From: Planctomycetota bacterium
Lineage (GTDB): Bacteria; Planctomycetota; Brocadiia; Brocadiales; Bathyanammoxibiaceae
Length of the DNA stretch: 46,586 nucleotides
Assembly: GCA_023261505.1 (NCBI GenBank)
Contig: JAHFOV010000009.1
Coordinates: forward strand, 3,036 to 49,621
Reading direction: 5' to 3'
Shown: in pieces, positions 32,662 to 39,153 of the stretch
Layout of the letters: the number at the start of each line of letters is the position of its first letter
How positions within the stretch are numbered: the stretch's first letter is position 1
Program-made: the position numbers and the translations under genes
The notes under the pieces: model-generated
Told to the model about the DNA's origin: nothing
Databases searched by the model: none
The model's input: the letters and a program-made list of their open reading frames with translations, nothing else

Positions 32662-33672
32662 GTGTTAGTCTTTCTCCATGAAGAGTATCTCTGGGCTGTT
32701 GGCCTTGTAAGTCTTGTAGTTTTTCTTCTTTACCTCTTCAATCTCTACAGGAAGCGGGCATGGATGATGGACTTCGGGAGGATGGAGCTCCTCCTGAAGG
32801 CGGGCAACTTTCCAGGGATTCTACGGAACGCTGTTAGAGGTCTCTTTATAAGTCTAGCAGTTGCAGGGCTGGCACTGGTACTCTTGGGACCTCAGTGGCT
32901 GACCCAGGAAGAACAATACGAGAGGGAGGGGTTGGAGATAGTCTTTGCACTGGACGTCTCGCTGAGCATGCTGGCTGAGGATGTGAAGCCAAATCGCTTG
33001 CAGAGGGCAAAGGCAGAGATCTCCAATCTTGTCAGTGAACTTAAAGATGACCGTGTAGGTATTGTGGTCTTTGCAGGGAAGGCCTTCTCTCTCTTGCCTT
33101 ACCTCACACAGGACTACGAACGCATATTTCTGAGAACCCTTTCCCTTATAAACGAGCGTTATGCCAGGTTTGTTCCCTATGGGACTAACATTGGCAACGC
33201 ATTGCTACTCTCACTTGAGGTCTACAGCGATAAACCCAACGAAAAGGTGCTAATACTCTTGACCGATGGGGAAGAGCAGATTGCTGTTAGGAGCCAGATG
33301 GCCGAGGCTGTAAAACTTCTTCTGGAGAAGAAACACATCTCCCTTTATATGGTAGGTATTGGAGACCCTTCCGTTTTCTCCCGTATTCCCCATAAAGACA
33401 GTAGTGGTCAAATTGTAGGTTTTGAAAAAGACATTGAGGGAAAAATTATCGAAACCTGCCCCAACCCCTCCTTCCTTAACGAAATTGCCCAGCTTACCGG
33501 GGGCAAATATACTCACGATGCCACAGGAGACGAGCTAAAGAACATCTTTCGCAAGGCCATCGAGGAACACAGAAAGGTGGTTGGCATAAAGACCCGGAAG
33601 ATCCTAGTAGACCTTTCACGCCATTTTCTGGCTGGTGTTTTGACGTTATTATCCCTTGCTCTTTTGGTATAA
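32662..33672 (+). CDS. batB: BatB-like VWA-domain membrane protein
   Basis: 336 aa. Start GTG 32662 with CGAGGTG upstream. Two membrane helices (about 10-30 and 55-80: GLFISLAVAGLALVLLG) precede a VWA domain with MIDAS DVSLSM, PYGTNIGNAL (Thr) and LTDGEEQ. The C-terminus TGGKYTHDATGDELKNIF and a last helix (FLAGVLTLLSLALLV) anchor it. It is the last gene of the Bat unit. Relatives function in envelope integrity and oxidative or aerobic tolerance, though roles differ between species. Confidence 0.92.
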   Translation: MLVFLHEEYLWAVGLVSLVVFLLYLFNLYRKRAWMMDFGRMELLLKAGNFPGILRNAVRGLFISLAVAGLALVLLGPQWLTQEEQYEREGLEIVFALDVSLSMLAEDVKPNRLQRAKAEISNLVSELKDDRVGIVVFAGKAFSLLPYLTQDYERIFLRTLSLINERYARFVPYGTNIGNALLLSLEVYSDKPNEKVLILLTDGEEQIAVRSQMAEAVKLLLEKKHISLYMVGIGDPSVFSRIPHKDSSGQIVGFEKDIEGKIIETCPNPSFLNEIAQLTGGKYTHDATGDELKNIFRKAIEEHRKVVGIKTRKILVDLSRHFLAGVLTLLSLALLV

Positions 33673-33752
33673 AAGATAAAAGGGGAAAGATCATTTGGTT
33701 CATATTTAGGAAATCAGAAATTGATTAATCCTAATTACGAGGATTTAATATC

Positions 33753-33932
33753 ATGAAAATGTTGGAACATCCTGTTACACTATTTGCAACAATAGAAGAA
33801 TCGCAGCACGAAGCACTACGGTATATTGCGTACAAGGAAAAGAAATCTATTGCGGAGATAGTCCGCGAGGCGCTTGAAGACTATATAAAGAATGTCTCCA
33901 AGAAATATCCCATACATGCGGGAAAGGCGTAA
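33753..33932 (+). CDS. Ribbon-helix-helix (CopG-like) DNA-binding protein, 59 aa
   Basis: Too short for the ORF track. It reads MKMLEHPVTLFATIEESQHE, ALRYIAYKEKKSIAEIVREA, LEDYIKNVSKKYPIHAGKA. This is an RHH pattern: a beta strand (VTLFATIEE), helix A, and the 'S-I-A-E-I-V-R-E-A-L' helix B. GAGGA lies 10-14 nt before ATG. No toxin gene is adjacent. Downstream, inverted 9-mers flank a promoter that leads to the micro-ORF series, so it may regulate that unit. Confidence 0.8.
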   Translation: MKMLEHPVTLFATIEESQHEALRYIAYKEKKSIAEIVREALEDYIKNVSKKYPIHAGKA

Positions 33933-33983
33933 ATATTGTTTTAGCGACTATCTTTTAGAAATTTTTTGAAATTTTATTATGTT

Positions 33984-34039
33984 TTTCATAAAATTTTCTT
34001 GACTTTTTCTTAAAAACATATATGCTGTTTATGAAACAG
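33984..34039 (+). promoter_or_regulatory. Predicted promoter flanked by inverted TTTCATAAA/TTTATGAAA operator-like sites
   Basis: TTGACT (33999-34004), a 16-nt spacer and TATGCT (34021-34026). TTTCATAAA at 33984-33992 and its exact reverse complement TTTATGAAA at 34028-34036 flank it, with centres 44 bp apart (about four helical turns). The downstream site lies within the palindrome CTGTTT-ATG-AAACAG (34025-34039). A third TTTATGAAAC is at 34461-34470 between micro-ORFs 1 and 2. This fits an operator for a small regulator such as the RHH protein 50 nt upstream. Confidence 0.5.
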
Positions 34040-34193
34040 TAAAAGTTGCTACGTTTAATTAAGGGACTTAGATAAAGGAAGCTCGTGGACGCAGGCGAAG
34101 AAAGCTCTAGTAATAATCAATCGGACGCTGTTCCGCTTAAGTGGTCTGATACATTTCACACATCTACGAAAAAGGTTTTACCTTTTTCTTTTT
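34033..34193 (+). ncRNA. Possible leader or small RNA ending in a terminator-like hairpin
   Basis: From the expected start site (about 34033) the transcript would reach GAAAAAGG-TTTTA-CCTTTTTC followed by TTTTT (34168-34193), an intrinsic-terminator-like hairpin. The stem is mostly A-T, so termination may be partial and act as an attenuator before the micro-ORFs. I cannot match this RNA to a known class. The ORF track entry 34085-34348 runs through the hairpin and reads as an unlikely Ser/Thr/Lys-rich protein. Confidence 0.3.
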
Positions 34194-34409
34194 GCATACC
34201 TCTAATTAAGTTTTACAGAAGTCCTACCACCTTTCATCATAGAAACAAGAGCAGGCTTCCAACGAAAACTTCATCAAGCAAACACCTCGCTTGTTCAACG
34301 TCCATGGGGAGACTAATTAGAAAATTTAAAGGGGTATGCGCTTGTTAGTAAAGTGCAGAGGGCGGCAAATTCTGAGACATCGAAACACAAAAATAAGGAG
34401 GCAATAGCG

Positions 34410-34439
34410 ATGAAGAAGGGCAAAGGTCCTAAGAAATAA
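34410..34439 (+). CDS. Micro-ORF 1, 9-aa Lys-rich peptide
   Basis: Peptide MKKGKGPKK, stop TAA. A perfect AGGAGG Shine-Dalgarno (34396-34401) lies 8 nt upstream of ATG. It is the first of four tandem ORFs spaced 84-87 nt start to start, with the same MKKxK...PKK pattern. Confidence 0.6.
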   Translation: MKKGKGPKK

Positions 34440-34494
34440 GTGTACAGGCTCTAGCAAATTTTTATGAAACCTCTTTAGAAAGGAAGTAATTGAA

Positions 34495-34530
34495 ATGAAG
34501 AAGTCGAAACCTTCTCCTAAGAAGAAGTAG
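34495..34530 (+). CDS. Micro-ORF 2, 11-aa Lys-rich peptide
   Basis: Peptide MKKSKPSPKKK, stop TAG. The Shine-Dalgarno is AAGGAAG (34480-34486), the weakest of the four. It contains an SPKK motif, known from histone H1-type DNA minor-groove binding. Confidence 0.6.
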   Translation: MKKSKPSPKKK

Positions 34531-34581
34531 TTGCTGTTATAAACTATTGAAATATAAATTTTGCAGAAGGAGGTGATTGCA

Positions 34582-34614
34582 GTGAAGAAGAGCAAACCCT
34601 CTCCTAAGAAGTAG
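34582..34614 (+). CDS. Micro-ORF 3, 10-aa Lys-rich peptide
   Basis: Peptide MKKSKPSPKK from a GTG start, stop TAG. Shine-Dalgarno AAGGAGGTGAT (34567-34577) is complementary to the 16S rRNA 3' end over at least ten bases. Synonymous differences from micro-ORF 2 (CCC/CCT, AGC/TCG) while the peptide stays the same suggest selection on the peptide. Confidence 0.65.
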   Translation: MKKSKPSPKK

Positions 34615-34665
34615 CTTTACGTTCATGGAGCTAAGGAATAGAATCTTAGAATAGGAGGTGATCCA

Positions 34666-34701
34666 GTGAAGAAAGGCAAAGGATGTAGCCCTAAGAAATA
34701 G
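34666..34701 (+). CDS. Micro-ORF 4, 11-aa Lys-rich peptide with a Cys
   Basis: Peptide MKKGKGCSPKK from a GTG start, stop TAG. Shine-Dalgarno AGGAGGTGAT (34653-34662) is nearly perfect. It combines the KGKG of peptide 1 with the SPKK of peptides 2-3, and adds a Cys. Confidence 0.65.
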   Translation: MKKGKGCSPKK

Positions 34702-34845
34702 GGTTCACGAAATTCGTCTTTTGTTAGGGAAGGATGATTTAAATAGTTCACTAGCCATATTAGTTCTCCTAAAGATGCTAGTCGTGGCATAGAGATGTAT
34801 TGTAAATCAAGTTTTAGTGCTCCTTCCCGAAGGATTTTCAAATCT

Positions 34846-34880
34846 AAAAGGGCATGCCTTAAATAGGCGTGCCCTTTTTC
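34846..34880 (+). terminator. Strong intrinsic terminator after the micro-ORF series
   Basis: AAGGGCATGCC and GGCGTGCCCTT form an 11-bp stem with one G-T wobble and loop TTAAATA, followed by TTTTTCTTT. The 144 nt between micro-ORF 4 and this hairpin (34702-34845) hold no ORF I can support. Confidence 0.85.
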
Positions 34881-34927
34881 TTTCCCGACTGTAACTTTTG
34901 TATAAAATTTGACATGGCAGGAGTAAA

Positions 34928-35545
34928 ATGTTAAACTTCCCGCATTCCATGAAGCTAGATTTACTTTACATTACCTTTATTATCTTTTCTTATACCCTTT
35001 GGAACTCTCAGGCTTACGGAATTCAGCTAAAGTTGGATGAACGCAGTATAAAGGAGGCCGTTCAATATGGGTTTGATAACAAAGATCTTACCCATCCAGA
35101 GCTATTAAAGGCCTGGAGGATAGACCTTGGTTATGGAGTGGGTTCAGCCACACTAGTCACCCCTTATGGCGGTCTAATTATACTTGGCAAGGAATCTGCC
35201 CTTAAGTTCCGTAAACCTACAGAAACTGAAATAGAAAAAGAATTAGAAGAAAAGGTGGGAAAGCTCAGCTTTGGCTGCGGGCTTTATGGGGAAGAAATAG
35301 ATTTTGCCCCCGGTTGTAAGGCACTACTGGAGTACAAAGGTGAGAAGCGAGAGCCTATATATACAAACCTACCCGCTCCCGCCCGTTACACTAAAACTTA
35401 CCCTACTCCACCCAAGTACTGGGCCCTGTGCTTTTTCAGCTTTCCAATGGCAGGGATTAGTACCAATGATACAGTCACTCTTATCATAACAGACCCAAAA
35501 GGAAAAGAACTGAGATTCACCTTCGACCTCTCTAAATTAAAATGA
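34928..35545 (+). CDS. Exported protein coupled to the HgdB-like gene, unknown function
   Basis: 205 aa. Signal peptide at about 10-30 (LLYITFIIFSYTLWNSQAYG). The mature domain of about 175 aa begins IQLKLDERSIKEAVQYGFDN and has an alpha/beta character with YGVGSATLVTPYGGL, a Cys pair (FGCGLYGEE, APGCKA) and an edge-strand end (VTLIITDPKGKELRFTFDLS). I do not recognise the family. The last codon overlaps the next ATG (AATGA), indicating translational coupling. An alternative start at the internal ATG before KLDLLY would keep the signal. Confidence 0.8.
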   Translation: MLNFPHSMKLDLLYITFIIFSYTLWNSQAYGIQLKLDERSIKEAVQYGFDNKDLTHPELLKAWRIDLGYGVGSATLVTPYGGLIILGKESALKFRKPTETEIEKELEEKVGKLSFGCGLYGEEIDFAPGCKALLEYKGEKREPIYTNLPAPARYTKTYPTPPKYWALCFFSFPMAGISTNDTVTLIITDPKGKELRFTFDLSKLK

Positions 35546-36828
35546 ATTACAAAGATAAATTTAAGAAAAACCTAGAAGGCTGGCTGGCAAGACTCTTTCT
35601 CCGAGAGCTGTGCCGCTTTGGGCCTTACTTTGTAAGTAATAGTATCAGTAATGAGATAGAAAGCCTCAACTTCTTGTGGAAGGAAGGGTATAGGTTTTTT
35701 TACAAGGCCTATGCTAATGAGAACCGGGTGGTATGGACCAGCCTATTTGTACCCTCAGAGATACTTTTTGCCTTAGGACTCATACCTTTCAGCCTCGAGG
35801 TGGTGGCCGCCCTCTTTGCTGGTGTAGGCCAAAGTTCAAAGGGTATTAACAAAGCCGAGAGGGAGGGAATCCCAACTGATGTGTGTACTTTCCACCGTTC
35901 TGCCCTGGGTTTCGCTTTCAAAGGCTATTTACCCAGACCTATTATACATGCTACCACCAGTACACTATGTGACTCCAACATTAAAATGTCTAAAATAAGT
36001 GAGTTGTTCACAGGAAAAGAGACACTAGTGCTGGATGTACCCTATGACCTCACAAAGGAATCTATTCGTTATCTTGCTGGTCAACTGGAAGAATTTACCA
36101 AAAAGCTGGAAAAGGTATCAGGAAGGAAAATGGACCCTCTAAAGCTTAGGGAGGTTTTGGAAAGGGCCAATCGAACCAGGGAGAAGATGATAGAGGTAAA
36201 TGAGATTAGAACAAGCCCCTTTTCTCCTATGCCCGGGGCAAGGGCCTTGGGTTTTATGTTCCCAAGCCAAGTCCTACATGGTTCTAACCACGCAGAGGAA
36301 TTTTACACCAGACTCGCCGCAGAACTAAAGGAAAAGGTCGCCGCTAAAGAAAGAAGTAGCGCACATCCAGATGAAAGGATTAGACTATTTTGGCTGGAAT
36401 TGAAACCCTATTACAAGTGTGAAATACCAGCAGAGATAGAGACAAATAGTTATATCAAGATAGCCTTTGAAGAGATTAACCACGTGTATTGGGAACCTTT
36501 GGACCCACAGAGACCCTACGAAAGCCTCGCTAGAAAACTCATTTCCAATCATTACAACGGTCCCTTAGACCGCAGATTAACGGTACTAAAAGACCTAATA
36601 AGGAAATACGATATAGATGGTATCGTTATCTTCTCCCACTGGGGCTGTCGCAGGAATAATGCGGCAGTACCTGCAATAAAAAGTGAGTTGAATAGGGTGG
36701 GCATCCCTGTCGTGAGTTTGGATGGGGATTGCGTGGATGACCATAACTTTTCCCACGGCCAGCTAAACACCCGCTTTGAAGGTTTTATAGAGATGCTGAG
36801 AAGCGGAAGGTTAGTATCCACTTCATGA
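35542..36828 (+). CDS. 2-hydroxyacyl-CoA dehydratase-like (HgdB/BcrC-type) iron-sulfur protein
   Basis: 428 aa. FVPSEILFALGLIPFSLEVV is the characteristic opening of D-component proteins. Cys residues placed as cluster ligands are PTDVCTFHRS (C115), TTSTLCDSN (C143) and a late HWGCRRNNAA. The 'GCR' motif is a hallmark of HgdB/BcrB/BcrC families. The repeated module near 250-428 repeats the fold. No activator (HgdC-type ATPase) or partner subunit is next to it; instead it is coupled to an exported protein and a 26-aa basic peptide. It may be a stand-alone double-cubane-type reductase subunit or an uncharacterised branch. Confident in family, not in substrate. Confidence 0.85.
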   Translation: MNYKDKFKKNLEGWLARLFLRELCRFGPYFVSNSISNEIESLNFLWKEGYRFFYKAYANENRVVWTSLFVPSEILFALGLIPFSLEVVAALFAGVGQSSKGINKAEREGIPTDVCTFHRSALGFAFKGYLPRPIIHATTSTLCDSNIKMSKISELFTGKETLVLDVPYDLTKESIRYLAGQLEEFTKKLEKVSGRKMDPLKLREVLERANRTREKMIEVNEIRTSPFSPMPGARALGFMFPSQVLHGSNHAEEFYTRLAAELKEKVAAKERSSAHPDERIRLFWLELKPYYKCEIPAEIETNSYIKIAFEEINHVYWEPLDPQRPYESLARKLISNHYNGPLDRRLTVLKDLIRKYDIDGIVIFSHWGCRRNNAAVPAIKSELNRVGIPVVSLDGDCVDDHNFSHGQLNTRFEGFIEMLRSGRLVSTS

Positions 36829-36905
36829 GTAAAAGAAAGACTTCTAATAAGCCACGAACACAAGCCCCTACTTATAAGGAAAAACACCCTCGCTTAAAGA
36901 AGTAA
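36825..36905 (+). CDS. 26-aa basic peptide coupled to the HgdB-like gene
   Basis: The ATG overlaps the preceding stop (ATGA). The peptide reads MSKRKTSNKPRTQAPTYKEK then HPRLKK and stop TAA. It is strongly basic, like the micro-ORF peptides 2 kb upstream, and ends in LKK. Too short for the ORF track. Coupled translation makes it credible, but there is no own Shine-Dalgarno apart from the end of the upstream gene. Confidence 0.45.
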   Translation: MSKRKTSNKPRTQAPTYKEKHPRLKK

Positions 36906-36916
36906 GTTAACTACTT

Positions 36917-37159
36917 TTATCCCCCAACTTTCGGGGGTACTACTTTCCGCGGCATCTTTTCCAAGACGCTTTGTATAGTTGCCCACAATAAAAGGACCTC
37001 TTCCAAAGTTTCCTCTTTAACCTGAGGAGTTATATCAATGCCAGAATACTTCTTCAAAAGCAGGTTGGAATAAAAAGCGTTTAAAATGTGGCCGGCCATT
37101 AAGGGCCCAAGTAAAGTAACTTGGTCAATGTTTGCAGTAACATTTATTTCATCAGACAT
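36917..37159 (-). CDS. Small protein of 80 aa, unknown function
   Basis: MSDEINVTANIDQVTLLGPL at the start, then a helix-rich middle (MAGHILNAFYSNLLLKKYSG, TLEEVLLLWATIQSVLEKM). The minus-strand ATG has GGGAGG 8-13 nt upstream, a good ribosome binding site. No family recognised. The next minus-strand gene upstream (Uma2) ends 31 nt away, so they may share a transcript. Confidence 0.65.
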   Translation of the reverse strand: MSDEINVTANIDQVTLLGPLMAGHILNAFYSNLLLKKYSGIDITPQVKEETLEEVLLLWATIQSVLEKMPRKVVPPKVGG

Positions 37160-37190
37160 AAAAAAACCTCCCTATAAAATTGATTTTAGG

Positions 37191-37739
37191 CTACAAAAAC
37201 ACTTCCCGCAGCATCACCTTCAAGCCCTTCAACATAGGTGATTCTATTGTATCTTCCAGCCCATAAATCCCAATTGTCCTGTACCCCCCTTCCTCCAGCC
37301 ACAAGTGCTCTATCTGCCTCTTCTGTGGGTCTACTATCCAGTACTCCTTCACCCCGTATTTCTGGTAAAGCTTCTTCTTGTGCACCTTGTCCCGGTAACG
37401 TAACGAAGGAGAGAGTATTTCAACAATTAGGTCAGGAGCACCCTGAATATTTTTCTCTTTTATTATCCCCAACCGCCCTTTTTCTATAAAAAAGATGTCA
37501 GGCTGAACTACATCCTCATTGGATAGCACAACATCGGTGGGGGCGCTAAACACCTTTCCTAATCCCCTTTTCTTAACAAACTCCCTTACAATGAAATCTA
37601 GATTTCCTGAGACCTCCTGATGATAGGTCAAAAGGGAAGGTACCATGAACAGTTCTCCTTCAATAAGCTCGTAGCGCCTGTCTTCGGGCAGGTGGAGATA
37701 ATCCTGGTAGGTGAACTTAACGGTTGTCGTGGGCATCAC
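37191..37739 (-). CDS. Uma2-family (DUF820) putative nuclease
   Basis: 182 aa. The Uma2 layout is clear: FTYQDYLHLPEDRRYELIEGELFMVP, then VVQPDIFFI, then the PD-(D/E)XK-like core PDLIVEILSPSLRYRDKVHKKKLYQKYGVKEYWIVDP. This fold resembles restriction endonucleases. The family is expanded in Cyanobacteria, Planctomycetota and others, and its role is uncertain. ATG at 37739; the second Met is an equal option. A tail of low similarity follows (GYRTIGIYGLEDTIESPML). Confidence 0.9.
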   Translation of the reverse strand: MMPTTTVKFTYQDYLHLPEDRRYELIEGELFMVPSLLTYHQEVSGNLDFIVREFVKKRGLGKVFSAPTDVVLSNEDVVQPDIFFIEKGRLGIIKEKNIQGAPDLIVEILSPSLRYRDKVHKKKLYQKYGVKEYWIVDPQKRQIEHLWLEEGGYRTIGIYGLEDTIESPMLKGLKVMLREVFL

Positions 37740-37851
37740 TACGGCCTCTTCATCAAAAGTATTTTTAAAAATAACATATCACAAATTCTAAGTCCCCATA
37801 AGACTATCTGTCAAGATGCTTAATACAGTCTCCTACTTCAATAATGTAAGG

Positions 37852-38358
37852 TCATTGTCCTGCCTTAATTAATTCCTCGACCCTCTTTTTCAGCTTATTT
37901 GGCGTCTCTTTAGTGAAGCCCAGCTCCTTAAGTCCTATTTTACCTTCCTTATCCAGCAAATAGGTCACAGGAACATACTGAATGTCATAGGCCTCTATTA
38001 TGTCATCACCACCAATAAATATAGGGTACTTTACGCCCATCATCTTCACAAAGGGTTTTACAACCTCTTCCCCTACACCTTCTACTGTGATGCCCAGGAC
38101 TACAAGGCCTTTATCCTTATAACTTGCATAAAGTGTATCAAAGAAGGGCATGGCGTGGCGTGAGGCTGGAGAGGTAGTAGCCCAGAAGTCTATAAGGACT
38201 ACCTTCCCCTTGGCCTCCCTAATCATCTCCCTTAACTCAGAAAGGGTGAGCTTTCTTACCTCAGGCTCTTGCCCTTCTACCTTTTTTAAAGAAAAAGGGA
38301 TAACAAAAAAGGCCAGCAGGAAGAAAATCAGACCATTCTTACATAACTTGGCCCACAT
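37852..38358 (-). CDS. TlpA/thioredoxin-like protein lacking both active-site cysteines
   Basis: 168 aa. A signal peptide (IFFLLAFFVIPFSLKKVEG) precedes a TlpA-type thioredoxin fold: LTLSELREMIREAKGKVVLIDFWATTSPASRHAMPFFDTLY, IQYVPVTYLLDKEGKI. The usual W-C-x-x-C is replaced by SPAS, so residues S63 and S66 stand where both Cys should be. It cannot be a classic disulfide oxidoreductase. It is a close paralogue of the downstream candidate selenoprotein gene (same ...VKPFV/YPIF...YDIQYVP layout). Perhaps a binding or chaperone role. Spacing to that gene is about 125 nt in the same direction. Confidence 0.85.
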   Translation of the reverse strand: MWAKLCKNGLIFFLLAFFVIPFSLKKVEGQEPEVRKLTLSELREMIREAKGKVVLIDFWATTSPASRHAMPFFDTLYASYKDKGLVVLGITVEGVGEEVVKPFVKMMGVKYPIFIGGDDIIEAYDIQYVPVTYLLDKEGKIGLKELGFTKETPNKLKKRVEELIKAGQ

Positions 38359-38408
38359 ATGCCTGTGTAAAGAAGAAAGATTGAAATTAATGATTACCTC
38401 CCTGTAAA

Positions 38409-38486
38409 GTAAGGGACTAGGAAATTAGCGATTAGGGACTAATAAGTAAACTAACCCCTAGCCACTGTCCCCTATTCCCTAATTTA
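38409..38486. repeat. Heptad-arm palindrome G (between TlpA-like genes)
   Basis: Units such as AGGGACT, AGGAAAT, TAGCGAT, TAGGGAC on one side and CCCCTAGCCACTGTCCCCTA on the other. It reaches into the stop codon of the selenoprotein candidate (38484-38486) and separates the paralogues. Confidence 0.8.
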
Positions 38487-38963
38487 ACCTTCTTCCTTTA
38501 GCAACTCTTTTACCCTTGTCTCAAACCCCGCCTTGCTTTCCTCAGAAAAACCCGTTTCCTCGTGCCTCTTCGTCCCCTTCCTGTCTATAAATATGTGATG
38601 GGGTATGTACTGTATTTTATACTCATCAAAAATGTCTGGCTCCGCCACAAAGATAGGATACTTTATCCCTGCCTTTTTTGAAAAGGCTGTAACCGCCTCA
38701 ACGTCTCCCTCTGTGGAAAGGCCGATTAGCTCAAAACCCTGGTCTTTGTAAGTTTCATACATCTTATTCAGGAAGGGCACCGCCCTTCGGCAGTGGGGTC
38801 AGAAAGTGGTCCAGAAGTCCAGCACAACTACTTTTCCCTTATTAGCTGCCAGCAGGTCATTCAGCCCCTTAATATCAATCGTTCTAACTTCTTGACCTTC
38901 TGCCGGTATCAGAGATAGTGATAAAAAAAGGGGAACGCAAAGGGCAAAAATCAGGTTGCGCAT
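38484..38963 (-). CDS. TlpA-like selenoprotein candidate (in-frame TGA as Sec at the CxxC position)
   Basis: The ORF track splits this into two pieces (38484-38780 and 38799-39107). Read from ATG 38963 (GGAGGAG ribosome binding site), the frame is a signal peptide (MRNLIFALCVPLFLSLSL), KGKVVVLDFWTTF, then TGA (38799-38801), then PHCRRAVPFLNKMYETYKDQ and IQYIPHHIFIDRKGTKRHEE. The TGA stands exactly at the first Cys of the WCxxC motif, giving UPHC, and frame is kept across it. A perfect hairpin GAAGGGC-GGT-GCCCTTC follows (38772-38788), with its G-starting loop 17 nt after TGA. This fits the bacterial SECIS rule (loop with early G, about 16-37 nt from UGA). Total 159 residues. Sec insertion would need selABC elsewhere. 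Confidence 0.85.
38772..38788 (-). promoter_or_regulatory. Candidate bacterial SECIS hairpin
   Basis: A perfect 7-bp stem with a GGU loop, immediately downstream of the in-frame TGA and inside the coding sequence, as expected for SelB-dependent recoding in bacteria. Confidence 0.65.
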
Positions 38964-38999
38964 TTGAATGTCTCCTCCACTCTTGAGTTTAAAGGAGCA

Positions 39000-39115
39000 A
39001 CAAAAACTGTGGACAGGTCGTGCCAGAGGTCCGCCAAAAGAATCGGCGGATTCGCCAATCAGTGTGGCTAACAGACCCACTTCTGGCGGGCATTCAAGTC
39101 TGTCCATCTTGTACT
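39000..39115. repeat. Repeat mosaic between the TlpA-like gene and clpB
   Basis: GGACAGG/CTGTCC ends bracket GCCAGAGGTCCGCC, GGCGGATTCGCCAATCAG and ACTTCTGGCGGG segments that pair with each other. The GGCGRATTCGCCAA core also appears in the RNase P insert, in the cluster after ilvC and at the window end. The ORF track entries here are repeat readings. Confidence 0.65.
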
Positions 39116-39153
39116 TAGACCCGGCTCGGGCGGATAAAGCCCCACTCCCTCAG

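Noticed and set aside
34085-34348. 87-aa GTG-start ORF before the micro-ORFs
   Set aside because: Ser/Thr/Lys-rich without domain pattern and runs through a terminator-like hairpin; more likely untranslated leader, though AAGGAAG lies upstream of the GTG.
38799-38801. Simple nonsense mutation in the TlpA-like gene
   Set aside because: TGA falls exactly on the redox Cys, the frame is intact after it and a SECIS-fitting hairpin follows, so Sec is preferred; not fully excluded without selABCD.
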